A stretch of 64,000 nt of DNA, taken from contig BCGQ01000003.1 in the NCBI GenBank assembly GCA_001599355.1, positions 1,118,468 to 1,182,467 on the forward strand, read 5' to 3'. Below the pieces are notes generated by a model. That model did not search any database. It worked only from the letters and a program-made list of their open reading frames with translations, and was not told the origin of the DNA. Each line of letters opens with the position of its first letter. Position 1 is the stretch's first letter. The position numbers and the translations under genes are program-made. Origin of the DNA: Nakazawaea peltata. Its lineage: Eukaryota > Ascomycota > Pichiomycetes > Alaninales > Pachysolenaceae. This document shows, in pieces, positions 36,167-45,296 of this stretch.

Positions 36167-37753
36167 ATGACTATTGATAAGATGCAGAAACCCTTCAATA
36201 CTGCTTTAAGCTTCTTGAGGTCTAGTGTTGGTTCAAAATTGCAACATAATGTTATTGTTTTTTTGATCGTTGCCAGTTCACAGGCCATTGATAACATGAG
36301 TTTGTCTATATTCATGAATAGTATTACTGAAATTCAAGAAGAATTTGATACTACATATTCTCAGGCTAGTTGGATTTTATCAGCATATGCCGTTACATAT
36401 GCAAGTTTTATTGTACTTGCTGGAAGAATTAGTGATATCATTGGTCATGACATCATGTTGACCGTCGGTATCTTCTTTGTCGGTATATTTGCTATCATAT
36501 GTGCTGCTGTTAAGAATATTTACGTCTTGATCTTGTTCAGAGCTCTTCAAGGAATTTGTGCCGCGGTTACTGTTCCTCCTTCATTTGGTATTATTGCACA
36601 CACTTTCCAAGGAAGAGCTTTGTCAATGGCATTGGGTGGTCTCTCCACTATTTTGGTGGTGTCCTTCACTCTTGGTTTAATTATAGGTGGAGCATTCGAT
36701 ATGACTCCTATTGGTTACAGAGCCTCTTGTTGGTTTATTGCAGGATTCTCGTTACTTTGTGCCTTCATGCTGTTGATTGTTATCAAACCTGTTAACCGTG
36801 GTAAATTAAAGGACTTGGCCAAATTGGATTTCCTGGGTGCCTTCATGTGTGTTGCCGGTGGTTTATTACTTGTCACTGGGTTCACTGAGGCCGGTGAGAA
36901 ATGGAACCAACCTAAGACATACATTCCAATGGTTGTGGGAGCTCTTATGCTTGGTGTATTCTTCGTATGGGAAACGTCATTTTTCAGAAATGACAGAGGC
37001 TCTCACATTGAGCTCATCATCCCTAAAGATGCTTGGAGTATTGCTAACTTCAAAGTCATCCCTTTGATCACGTTTCTTTTATTTATGGGATTTATTAACG
37101 CTTTGTTAGTCCTTGTTGATTTCTTTGGGGATGTCTTGGGAGCCAGTCCAATAATGGTTGGGGTTAGGTGTCTCTCGATTTTGATTATTATGACAATCTC
37201 AACGATTGGTGCCATTTCAGTTCCATTCCATCTGGTCTCTCCAAAATTGGTATGTAATATTGGATTGTTAATAGCAGTAGTAGGAGCCATTCTTTTGACT
37301 AGAGTTGATGCTTCACACAATGTATATTGGAAATGGTGTATTCCAGGTATTATATTGTTATGTGGAGGAACAAATACATATTTCAACCGTTACATAAATA
37401 TCATCATTCTTGCTACTCCATTACAGATGCAACTGTTGGTTACAGGGGTTTGTCTCAGTATGTGCCAGTTTGGTTCGGCATTGGGTACCTCCATCACATC
37501 TTCGATTCTTGGAAATAAGGCCGTCACCATAACTGATAAGAATGAGTTGGCACATACTTATGGTTCGTCTCTCTATTTATGTTTGGCCACATATATAATT
37601 AGCTTTATTTTATCATTGTTCATCAAGGATTTGAAAGCTGGAGACATCAAACAGATGCAAGATAATATTTCCGAAGCTGACGGTGAAAGTACCACTGACA
37701 ATCAAAAAGAAGGCAATAGGAGCTCTTTAGAGACAAGAGATATTACTGCATAG
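36167..37753 (+). CDS. DHA2-family MFS transporter, array copy 10
   Basis: 528 residues from ATG 36167 (MTIDKMQKPFNTALSFLRS). Nine upstream in-frame codons start with GTG and were excluded. The 14-TM core is complete but more diverged than copies 3-9: KLQHNVIVF, MSLSIFMNSITEIQ in TM1, an EFDTTYSQASWILS loop and PLQMQ in the helix-13 entry, where most copies have EMQ. Loop and helix around KPVNRGKLKDLAKLDF are nearly identical to copy 9 at DNA level. The tail is short (~35 residues), lacks the CTG-T-x-x-CTG-TP pattern and ends RDITA. There is no shared promoter cassette, so its regulation has probably diverged. Confidence 0.93.
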   Translation: MTIDKMQKPFNTALSFLRSSVGSKLQHNVIVFLIVASSQAIDNMSLSIFMNSITEIQEEFDTTYSQASWILSAYAVTYASFIVLAGRISDIIGHDIMLTVGIFFVGIFAIICAAVKNIYVLILFRALQGICAAVTVPPSFGIIAHTFQGRALSMALGGLSTILVVSFTLGLIIGGAFDMTPIGYRASCWFIAGFSLLCAFMLLIVIKPVNRGKLKDLAKLDFLGAFMCVAGGLLLVTGFTEAGEKWNQPKTYIPMVVGALMLGVFFVWETSFFRNDRGSHIELIIPKDAWSIANFKVIPLITFLLFMGFINALLVLVDFFGDVLGASPIMVGVRCLSILIIMTISTIGAISVPFHLVSPKLVCNIGLLIAVVGAILLTRVDASHNVYWKWCIPGIILLCGGTNTYFNRYINIIILATPLQMQLLVTGVCLSMCQFGSALGTSITSSILGNKAVTITDKNELAHTYGSSLYLCLATYIISFILSLFIKDLKAGDIKQMQDNISEADGESTTDNQKEGNRSSLETRDITA

Positions 37754-38938
37754 CAGAAGACAATTGAAATCTTATATGTTGTAATTGTCATTTTTAATAC
37801 CCATTCTTGAATACTTTCCAATCTCTTCATTGCTGAAATCCTCACCAAATTGATATTATGGTCCTGAAGTCTATGTCTCTGTGTAGTAGCCATGACTCGA
37901 GAGAGAGAAATATTATGCATTTGAACTTTCATTGTCGATTCCCCGATATCTATAATATACAAAATCATACTCCCAAAACCCCCTTCTCAGAGGCTTTGTA
38001 AGCGGTATAATGCAAGTCTTATGGTTGTTGTCCAAAATAGGAAAGAAAAAATTACAGACCTGCACAAAATTCCCAAAAGGGAATCCTCAAGGTGGGTCCC
38101 TCGCACATGATCAAAGGACGGAAAACGAGGGACCTACTACGAGAAGGGTGGCGACAAAATAATAGGGACTATGATTACTAACCTCCAACAGTGAAGAATA
38201 GTAATCCAATGCCAGCCAGCTCAGGTAGACAAGTAAAGGAGATGGCACACTACTAGATGTCTTTGAAAACGAGGTGTTATTTCTGAATTCAACAATAGTC
38301 ATGTCGATGGCCTCGCCTCCCCTCAAAGCCTCTAACGTTATTCATCCGCCGGTGCATCAGCCGCAGACCCTAGTCCCTAATTTAGCGCACTACCTTTAGC
38401 TCACAACAAAAAAATAGTAAGGGACAATTTTCCTTAACTATTAGAATGAATTAGTAATCATTCTCCCAAGCAAAAAAATGCGGAAAAGGCATTTTTACCC
38501 TTAATAATCTTTTTCGCACTGTCAACTAAAAGTTGTGCTAACAAAAATGTGCCATCAGAGTTTATTTGATGGTATTTTGCTAACTGCGCATCTCCTTTCT
38601 TTTTTTTCTTTTTGTCAGCTTATTTCTTCCACAGAGCATCTTCAAGGTGGAAACGGAAGAAGAGAGAAGGTATTTCCGCTGCACGCCAAGCAGGAAAGGG
38701 TAAAATATTAATTACTTAGGAAAAGTTCATTTCGATGATCTAACCGTCTCGTTAAGACAAAATTATGTGCCTAGTTAAGAGGCAAAATCTTCACATTATA
38801 CTACTATGTGAAACTCTTCCCCTGGGGGCATCGAGTAATTTGATCTTTCTGTATAAAAGGGATAGCTATCCCTCTTTAAACAACATGTCTTGAGATTAAT
38901 ATCATTACATAATTAATATAAACAAGAGCCCTTCTAAA
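37754..38938. promoter_or_regulatory. Intergenic between copies 10 and 11
   Basis: 1,185 bp. TTACTAA at 38175-38181 and TTAGTAA at 38451-38457 (Yap1-type), TATAAAA at 38852-38858, 87 bp before the ATG. No cassette. A TACTAAC string at 38176-38182 is not accompanied by a plausible gene. Confidence 0.45.
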
Positions 38939-40519
38939 ATGTGTCTGAAGGCTTTATTTACCCCAGTATCTCGATCAGTCGGGTTTTTAAGAGAGCATGT
39001 TGGGTCCAAGTTACAACATGGTATCATTGTCTTCTTGGTCGTCGCCGGCTCTCAAATTATCGATAACTTCAACTTAGCTTTGTTCTTAAATGGAATTAAC
39101 AACATCCAAGAGGAATTGGACACCACTTACTCCCGAGCTAGTTGGACATTATCAGCTTACTCTATTACATATGCTAGTTTTATTGTTCTCGCTGGAAGAA
39201 TTAGTGACATCATTGGTCACGATATAATGTTAACCGGAGGAATGTTCTTGATGGGGGTCTTTGCTATAATATGTGCCAGTGTCCAAAATATTTACGTCTT
39301 GATTTTATTCAGAGCTCTTCAGGGTGTCTGTGCTGCAATCACTGTGCCCCCTTCATTTGGTATCCTTGCTCATATGTTTGAAGGAAGAGCGTTGAGCTTA
39401 GCTTTGGGAGCACTTTCTACACTGTTGATCGCTTCAATGTGTCTTGGCCTTCTTCTTGGTGGTGCATTTGACATCACTCCTATTGGTTACCGTGCATCTT
39501 GTTGGTTCATTGCCGGAACTGCCCTTGCTTGTTCATTATTGCTGTTGATAATATTGAAACCAGTCAACAGAGGAAAACTCAGTGATTTAAAAAAGCTCGA
39601 TTTCTTTGGTGCTTTCTTATGTGTTACAGGTGGTATGTTACTTGTCACAGGATTCACCGAAGCTGCTGAAAAGTGGAATCAGCCAAAAACTTATGTTCCT
39701 TTGGTAGTAGGAGTCCTTGTCTTGATCTCTTTCCTCTTATGGGAGATTTACTTCTTCACTGGAACAAGAGGTCAAAAAATGTTTGCAATTATTCCACGTC
39801 CAGCTTGGAGTATTGCCAACTTCAAGCTTATTCCATTGACCGCTGTCCTCACCTATATGGGACTTTTGAATGGTCTTTTAGTATTCACCGAATACTTCGC
39901 TGAAGTACTAGGAGACAGTCCCGTCATTGTCGGTGTCAGAATGATCACTGTTTTGGTATCCATGCTTCTGACTAATACAGCAGTCAGTCTGATCCCATTG
40001 CATTCTATCTCTCCAAAATTAATCTGCTTAAGCGGTATAGTACTCGGTTGTGTTGGTGCCGTTGTTATGAGTCAAATTGATACTTCAGCTAAAGTGTTCT
40101 GGAAGTTCTGCTTCCCTGGTCTTATTGTATGGGCCATGGGAATCAATATGTATTTCAACCGTTTCTTGAATCTTATTATCTTTGCAACTCCTTTGGAAAT
40201 GCAGCTGTTGGTATCAGCCGTGTGTCTCAGTATGGGTAACTTTGGATTGGCTTTAGGAACTGCAGTCACCTCCTCAATCCTCGGTTCAAAGCCAGATTCC
40301 ACTGACAAGGCTCTGTTGACTAAGTATTATGGAAATGCCATGTTCTTGTGTGTGGGCGCTTACATTGCCGCCTTCATCATTGGTTTGTTCTTCAAGGATT
40401 TGAAGGCCGCAGACGTTAAACACAGTCACAACAACACCGATTCTCCTGACTCCGAGACTAAACTGGATGAGAAATCCGAATCTTTATCTGATTCGAATAA
40501 TACTCCGGATGCTGTTTGA
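38939..40519 (+). CDS. DHA2-family MFS transporter, array copy 11
   Basis: 526 residues from ATG 38939 (MCLKALFTPVSRSVGFLRE). Strongly diverged but clearly the same family: AGSQIIDNFNLALFLNG, GRISDIIGHDIML, ALQGVCAAITVPPS, KPVNRGKLSDLKKLDF and GFTEAAEKWNQPK. Differences include FLLWEIYFFTGTRGQKMFAI in place of the usual FFxGxRGxSIDLIIP, an Ile/Leu-rich helix 5 with two Cys, and GSKPDSTDKALL replacing the STITDKNEL loop. The tail is about 40 residues, ends NNTPDAV and lacks the conserved CTG pair. It resembles copy 12 more than the others (SRASW, KLQHG, MGNFG), so these two form an older subgroup at the downstream end. Confidence 0.92.
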   Translation: MCLKALFTPVSRSVGFLREHVGSKLQHGIIVFLVVAGSQIIDNFNLALFLNGINNIQEELDTTYSRASWTLSAYSITYASFIVLAGRISDIIGHDIMLTGGMFLMGVFAIICASVQNIYVLILFRALQGVCAAITVPPSFGILAHMFEGRALSLALGALSTLLIASMCLGLLLGGAFDITPIGYRASCWFIAGTALACSLLLLIILKPVNRGKLSDLKKLDFFGAFLCVTGGMLLVTGFTEAAEKWNQPKTYVPLVVGVLVLISFLLWEIYFFTGTRGQKMFAIIPRPAWSIANFKLIPLTAVLTYMGLLNGLLVFTEYFAEVLGDSPVIVGVRMITVLVSMLLTNTAVSLIPLHSISPKLICLSGIVLGCVGAVVMSQIDTSAKVFWKFCFPGLIVWAMGINMYFNRFLNLIIFATPLEMQLLVSAVCLSMGNFGLALGTAVTSSILGSKPDSTDKALLTKYYGNAMFLCVGAYIAAFIIGLFFKDLKAADVKHSHNNTDSPDSETKLDEKSESLSDSNNTPDAV

Positions 40520-41512
40520 ATTTTTTTCAAGAGCTATGTGATTCAACAAGATAACAAATTTTGTCGACCAATTATCTCTCTTAGGGGGGTTAGAGGATTT
40601 TATTTTTCCTGAGCGGATCTCGCTTTTCAAAAAGGGGATACATTTAGCTAGGAGGTGACGATAATAACCGAAACTCCAACCAAGGATCCTAAATTAACCA
40701 ACATCATCGCAATTCATACAATAATTGATATCTATATGGATTGTAATTCCTGTTTAATATGTTTTTTTGAATAAAGTATTTTTTACCAATATATGTTTCG
40801 TCCATTTACTCCAGGATTATGCTTAGTAATTCTTTTTACAAAAAGGGGAATTGTTTTTGTTTTGCTTTTGTTTGTGCACGACTAAAGCCCTGTAAGTGTG
40901 GCTTTCAAGCCTCACATAGGATATAAAGTGACACTCAAGATGTAAACGTTGCTATCAACTCCAACAGAAGAATGTTAACAACTCTTGTAAGTCGAAAGGA
41001 TGAGTTAGAAATAAATATTAATAGCTTTCAAATATCTTTGCCCTAAATGCGTCTCTTTTAGCTTAGTTGATTGTCACTGTACCCGGAAATAAACAGATTT
41101 GTTTAAGTCCGATCTGATGTCGGTCTCTGTCATCGGCTCATTCACTATTGTATGGACGGCTTTAGCCACAGTAAACTGCAAGATTTGCTTACAAATATAA
41201 AAATTTCGGGGCTGGGCAGTTCGAAAAATAGACGCTGGGAAGCACTTTTAATTTATCTCGCCTGCGGATCTATGTGAAAACAGCTTAGTGCCGAGCTCAA
41301 AATTTCTTAAAAAAAAACTTGTAAATAGTAAAGGAAATAACCCCCTTCTGGGAAATACTTGTTCGGGGGGAGGAGAGCGGAGTAGTGGGTTTAACTTCAT
41401 ACCGCCACGTTTTAATGTAAAATGGTCTATCTTGTATAAATATCACTCTTAATTCCAGTAGAAATCCTACAATTCAGGTCACTATTGAATTCACTTAATT
41501 TCTTAGAACAGT
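40520..41512. other. Intergenic between copies 11 and 12
   Basis: 993 bp. A TATAAAG-like box at about 40922 precedes an ATG at 40972 with a frame of only 24 codons. I do not call it a gene. TATAAAT at 41435-41441 is the likely core promoter of copy 12. No cassette or relic recognised. Confidence 0.45.
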
Positions 41513-43123
41513 ATGAGTTTTGTTGATGCGTTCAAACCAATTCTGAATGGGGTCACATTTTTACGGGCTACTATTGTCACAAAGTTACAGCATGGGGCTT
41601 TAATCTTCATGGTTGTCACCGGATCCCAAATTATTGATAACATAAATGTCGCCATGTTCTTAAACAACATAAGTAGCATTCAAGACGATTTTGATACTAC
41701 CTATTCCAGAGCCAGCTGGATTTTATCAGCCTATGCTATCACTTATTCTAGTTTCATTGTTCTTGCTGGAAGAGTAAGTGATATCATTGGGCATGATATC
41801 ATGTTAACTAGTGGCTTACTGCTCATGGGAATCTTTTCAATTATTTGTGCTACGGTCGAGAACATATATGTCTTTATTTTGTTCAGAGCTCTTCAAGGAA
41901 TATGTGCAGCTACTACGGTTCCACTGACATATGGAATTCTTACTCATGTATTTACTGGCAGAGCTTTATCACTTGCGTTAGGGTCACTTGCTACAGCTTT
42001 AGCCATTGCAATATGTATGGGAATTTTCCTAGGGGGTGCCTTCGACATGACTTCTTTGGGTTACAGAGCTTCTTGTTGGTTCGTTGCAGGATACTCACTT
42101 TTATGTGCGTTATTACTGTTGCTTATTTTATCCCCAGTAAATAGGGGAAAGCTTAAAGATTTGGCTAGATTAGACTTCTTTGGGGCTTTCTTGTCTGTTT
42201 CTGGGGGGTTATTGCTTGTTACTGGTTTTACTGAGGCTGGTGAGAAGTGGAACCAACCCAAGACTTATGTTCCTATGGTCCTTGGTATCTTGATTTTGGG
42301 AGGATTTCTTCTGTGGGAAACATTGTTCTTCAGAGGTAACAGGGGTGCTAGTATTGATAATATTATCCCTAAGGCCGCCTGGAAAATCACAAATTTTCAT
42401 CTTATTCCGACCATGTTGTTTCTTTTAAATGTCGGTTTCTTGAATTGTTTGTTAGTTGTGACCGGATTCTGTGGTGCAGTATTGGATGATAGTCCAATTA
42501 TCGTTGGAGTTAGAACACTCATTGTATTGGTTGTGATGCTCATAACTACCGGAGTTTCTTCTTTGAAATCAACTCAGCTGATTTCTTCCAAATTAGTCTG
42601 TCTGGTGGGTTTGATCATTGGTTGTGCAGGGGCAGTTACAATGAGTCAGGTAAAAGTTACTAGTAATGCTTATTGGAAGTACCTCTTCCCAGGGCTCATT
42701 ATATGGGCATTGGGAACCAACCTTTACTTTGTCCGTTACTTGAATCTTATTGTTCTCGCTACCCCTTTGGAGATGCAGCTGTTAGTTACGGGATTCTGTC
42801 TCAGTATGGGTAACTTTGGTTATGCACTTGGAACTGCTGTAACTTCATCAATTTTAGGTGACAGAACTTCTCAGAATTCAACTAAAGAAGAATTAGCTCG
42901 ATTTTATGGTAATGCTATGTATTTGTGTGTTGCAGCTTATTTAGTTGCATTTATAATGTCCTTTTTCCTTAAGGATTTGAAAGGGGATGAGATGAAGCTT
43001 TCAAATAAGCGAGAAGAAACTCAAGAGTCCTCAACTCCGGAACAAATCCAAGATGGTCAAGAATCTACTGATAGTTCGAAAGATGAGATTTTGGCTGAGT
43101 CTGAAGATTTTAACAAAGCTTAG
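41513..43123 (+). CDS. DHA2-family MFS transporter, array copy 12
   Basis: 536 residues from ATG 41513 (MSFVDAFKPILNGVTFLRA), the last gene of the array. Family motifs are kept: TGSQIIDNINVAMFLNN, GRVSDIIGHDIML, LQGICAATTVP, SPVNRGKLKDLARLDF (Ser for the usual Lys) and GFTEAGEKWNQPK. Unique traits are TIVTKLQHGALIF where others have VGSKLQ, KSTQLISSKLVC instead of PFELISPKLIC, and FVRYLN instead of FNRYLN. The long Glu/Ser-rich tail ends EDFNKA. Together with copy 11 it is the most divergent branch, consistent with an early duplication. The F-box gene follows after 637 bp on the same strand. Confidence 0.92.
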   Translation: MSFVDAFKPILNGVTFLRATIVTKLQHGALIFMVVTGSQIIDNINVAMFLNNISSIQDDFDTTYSRASWILSAYAITYSSFIVLAGRVSDIIGHDIMLTSGLLLMGIFSIICATVENIYVFILFRALQGICAATTVPLTYGILTHVFTGRALSLALGSLATALAIAICMGIFLGGAFDMTSLGYRASCWFVAGYSLLCALLLLLILSPVNRGKLKDLARLDFFGAFLSVSGGLLLVTGFTEAGEKWNQPKTYVPMVLGILILGGFLLWETLFFRGNRGASIDNIIPKAAWKITNFHLIPTMLFLLNVGFLNCLLVVTGFCGAVLDDSPIIVGVRTLIVLVVMLITTGVSSLKSTQLISSKLVCLVGLIIGCAGAVTMSQVKVTSNAYWKYLFPGLIIWALGTNLYFVRYLNLIVLATPLEMQLLVTGFCLSMGNFGYALGTAVTSSILGDRTSQNSTKEELARFYGNAMYLCVAAYLVAFIMSFFLKDLKGDEMKLSNKREETQESSTPEQIQDGQESTDSSKDEILAESEDFNKA

Positions 43124-43760
43124 TCACAGGGTGCTGGAGCATTCCTTACATTCCCTACGACTTAAGGTGGATCGCTTGATGTTCTGAAATCTTACACAAA
43201 AAAAGACTAAGGAAAATCATTTGCCTTAATTTAAGCTACGGAATGAATCCTTCAGATAGTGATATATAAGATACAATTAAACATCATAATAATATGAGGG
43301 ATTCGTATATGTCTCAATTCCTTGTAATATCTGAGTGTAGATGACCAGATCCTTCTCAGTCCCGAACAAGTAAAGATGCCCACCTTTCCAAATCGAATTC
43401 TCATCCCTATATTCTGAATTCCTAAACCGAATATCAGAACCGTTCGTCTCGCTTCTTTACCCCCTTTCTCATTTTTTTCTCTCACTCTTTCCGAACCTCT
43501 CGTTTCCTGAATTTCTTTCCGAACCTCTCCCTCAGTCTCTTTTCGTTCCCCCCCTTCTATTGTTCCCAAGCTTATTTTTCCTCCCCACTTCTTATTCCTT
43601 GGCTGTGCGCTCAAATTTCAATTATGATGTCATCTTATCGCGCAAAAACCCTCGGAGAAGAGCAAACAACACAAGACCGAAATTTTATAGATTCAGATCC
43701 CTTGTTCCAAATAAATATTCCAAATAAGAAGAGATCAAACTGGACTCTTATTGACTTAAG
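43124..43760. other. Intergenic with long polypyrimidine tract
   Basis: 637 bp between copy 12 and the F-box gene. About 43440-43580 is almost all C and T on the + strand and contains the repeat TTTCCGAACCTCTC twice. It probably belongs to the promoter of the downstream gene. No gene seen. Confidence 0.5.
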
Positions 43761-45251
43761 ATGCCTATGAAGTTTGAAAACCTCCCTCCAGAGCTCAAAC
43801 TCAAGATATTCAAGTATGCTTTGGCTGAAAATACCACCGCCGATGCCTCCGCGGATGCAGCTCTGCTCAGATCTGTCTCTCGTGAGTTCTACGTCTTTTA
43901 CAACGAGATATTCAATGAAAAGTTGCATCGGGAGTTTGGATCTCATTTCATCTCCAACCACCTCTCCAAGATCATCGACAACTTTGTCAAACCATATATC
44001 GCCTCGTTTGACTATTGGCGCGGTGTACAGCGGCAGATGATCGCTTCTTTCCTCAACTTGCTGCCTCAGGACTTGTACTACCGTGATTCTTACCAACTAG
44101 TTTACTCCATTTGTAAGAATAGGAGATTATTTGCATCTTATCAGGATTATCAGATCGATGAGCCGTCCAATTATTCGTACAACTCACTGTATGTGAATGT
44201 CAACAAGACCTACCTTTTGTCCTATAGAAAAACCATCGAGTTGGCATCTAATGATACTTATAATTTGTCATGTGGAATCATTGTGGAGAATGTTCTAGGG
44301 CTCAGTACTACAAAATTCCAAGTCTTGGATCATGAGACCAAAGAGGAGTTGTTGATTTACTATCCGCCTTCCAATATCAATGAGATCTTACCTAAGGATA
44401 AATTTGTTCTTCTCAATTTAGGGAATTTTACTGTGGGTCCATCACTGAAGTTGGAACTGAATAGCCCTGAAGACATCAAATCAAGGATTAAACGTACTAA
44501 AGAAGTGGATATAATAATGGAAGAGACAGGTTTATATATAAAGAGTGGATTCAGTATTTGTTTTATAGATGTGAACCTGGTGATACCGCAAGCTCAACAA
44601 AGACTGCTGGTGCTTCTGCTGAAACTGATTCTGGCACAACAAACTCTGAATCTCGTTTCACGTGTGGCATCCAATATGCTGTTATCAAGCGTGAATGACA
44701 GTTCTCCTCGTAGCCCGGAAAGCAGTCCAGGTCCGCCTAACTCTTCCTCTGCTGGCAATGGTGAGTTAGTCCGTACTCGTCGTAGATCTTCGATCTCGCT
44801 TAATTCAACAGTCTCTCCAGTTCAAATCCAAGATTTCAATTTTGATAACTTCCTCTTCTGGTACGTGGAGAATGATGTCACTCCACCATTCAAGCAGAAC
44901 CTTTGTAACCTAATGCTCAAGAATATTTATAAACTGCTTGAGATGACATCAGATCCAGACACAGAGTCTGGAGAAATCATCGAGAGAGATCCCGAAATAT
45001 TTGATTTGGATCCATATAAGGATATCCCGAATTATAATAAGCGATTCTTCTCTCAGTATTGCATTGATAAACCTGAAGAGAAAGTGAAACGTATCTTCAA
45101 GTTTATCACGATTATTCAGCAACGTAACTACGACATGGAAGTTGCCAAATCACTGAAGGAGCATGAATTGAAGGAGTCAAATGGAATTCTGGTCAATTCC
45201 ATCGAGCAATCTCCATTGAAATGGAAGATGCAGACCTTATTCCAGTACTGA
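43761..45251 (+). CDS. F-box-like protein of unknown function
   Basis: 496 residues from ATG 43761. The N-terminus (FENLPPELKLKIFKYALA...LRSVSREFYVFYNEIF) has the LPPEL..KI hydrophobic signature of an F-box, split by a short Ala/Asp/Thr insertion. The middle region (~150-275) has beta-rich segments such as ETGLYIKSGFSICFIDV and resembles the lectin-like (PP2-type) halves of some F-box proteins. A Ser/Pro-rich linker (~305-345) and a helical C-terminus follow. Known role of F-box proteins: substrate receptors of SCF ubiquitin ligases through Skp1. The target is unknown. A dense cluster of eight CTG codons (44604-44681) makes a false leucine-rich segment in standard translation. Read as Ala it becomes an Ala/Gln-rich helix. 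It converges on the KH gene with a 45-bp gap. Confidence 0.75.
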   Translation: MPMKFENLPPELKLKIFKYALAENTTADASADAALLRSVSREFYVFYNEIFNEKLHREFGSHFISNHLSKIIDNFVKPYIASFDYWRGVQRQMIASFLNLLPQDLYYRDSYQLVYSICKNRRLFASYQDYQIDEPSNYSYNSLYVNVNKTYLLSYRKTIELASNDTYNLSCGIIVENVLGLSTTKFQVLDHETKEELLIYYPPSNINEILPKDKFVLLNLGNFTVGPSLKLELNSPEDIKSRIKRTKEVDIIMEETGLYIKSGFSICFIDVNLVIPQAQQRLLVLLLKLILAQQTLNLVSRVASNMLLSSVNDSSPRSPESSPGPPNSSSAGNGELVRTRRRSSISLNSTVSPVQIQDFNFDNFLFWYVENDVTPPFKQNLCNLMLKNIYKLLEMTSDPDTESGEIIERDPEIFDLDPYKDIPNYNKRFFSQYCIDKPEEKVKRIFKFITIIQQRNYDMEVAKSLKEHELKESNGILVNSIEQSPLKWKMQTLFQY

Positions 45252-45296
45252 TTTCTTTCTTGATCAAAAATAATAGCTTTATTAAGTATACAAAAT

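Noticed and set aside
38176-38192. TACTAAC followed by AACAG, resembling an intron end
   Set aside because: No matching 5' splice site or coding exons on either side. It overlaps a TTACTAA-type site.
40972-41046. Small frame of 24 codons after a TATA-like box, with GTAAGT inside
   Set aside because: Too short, no branch site downstream, no similarity to any known small protein.
44604-44681. Leucine-zipper-like segment in the F-box protein
   Set aside because: Its leucines are almost all CTG, which this genome most likely reads as Ala.
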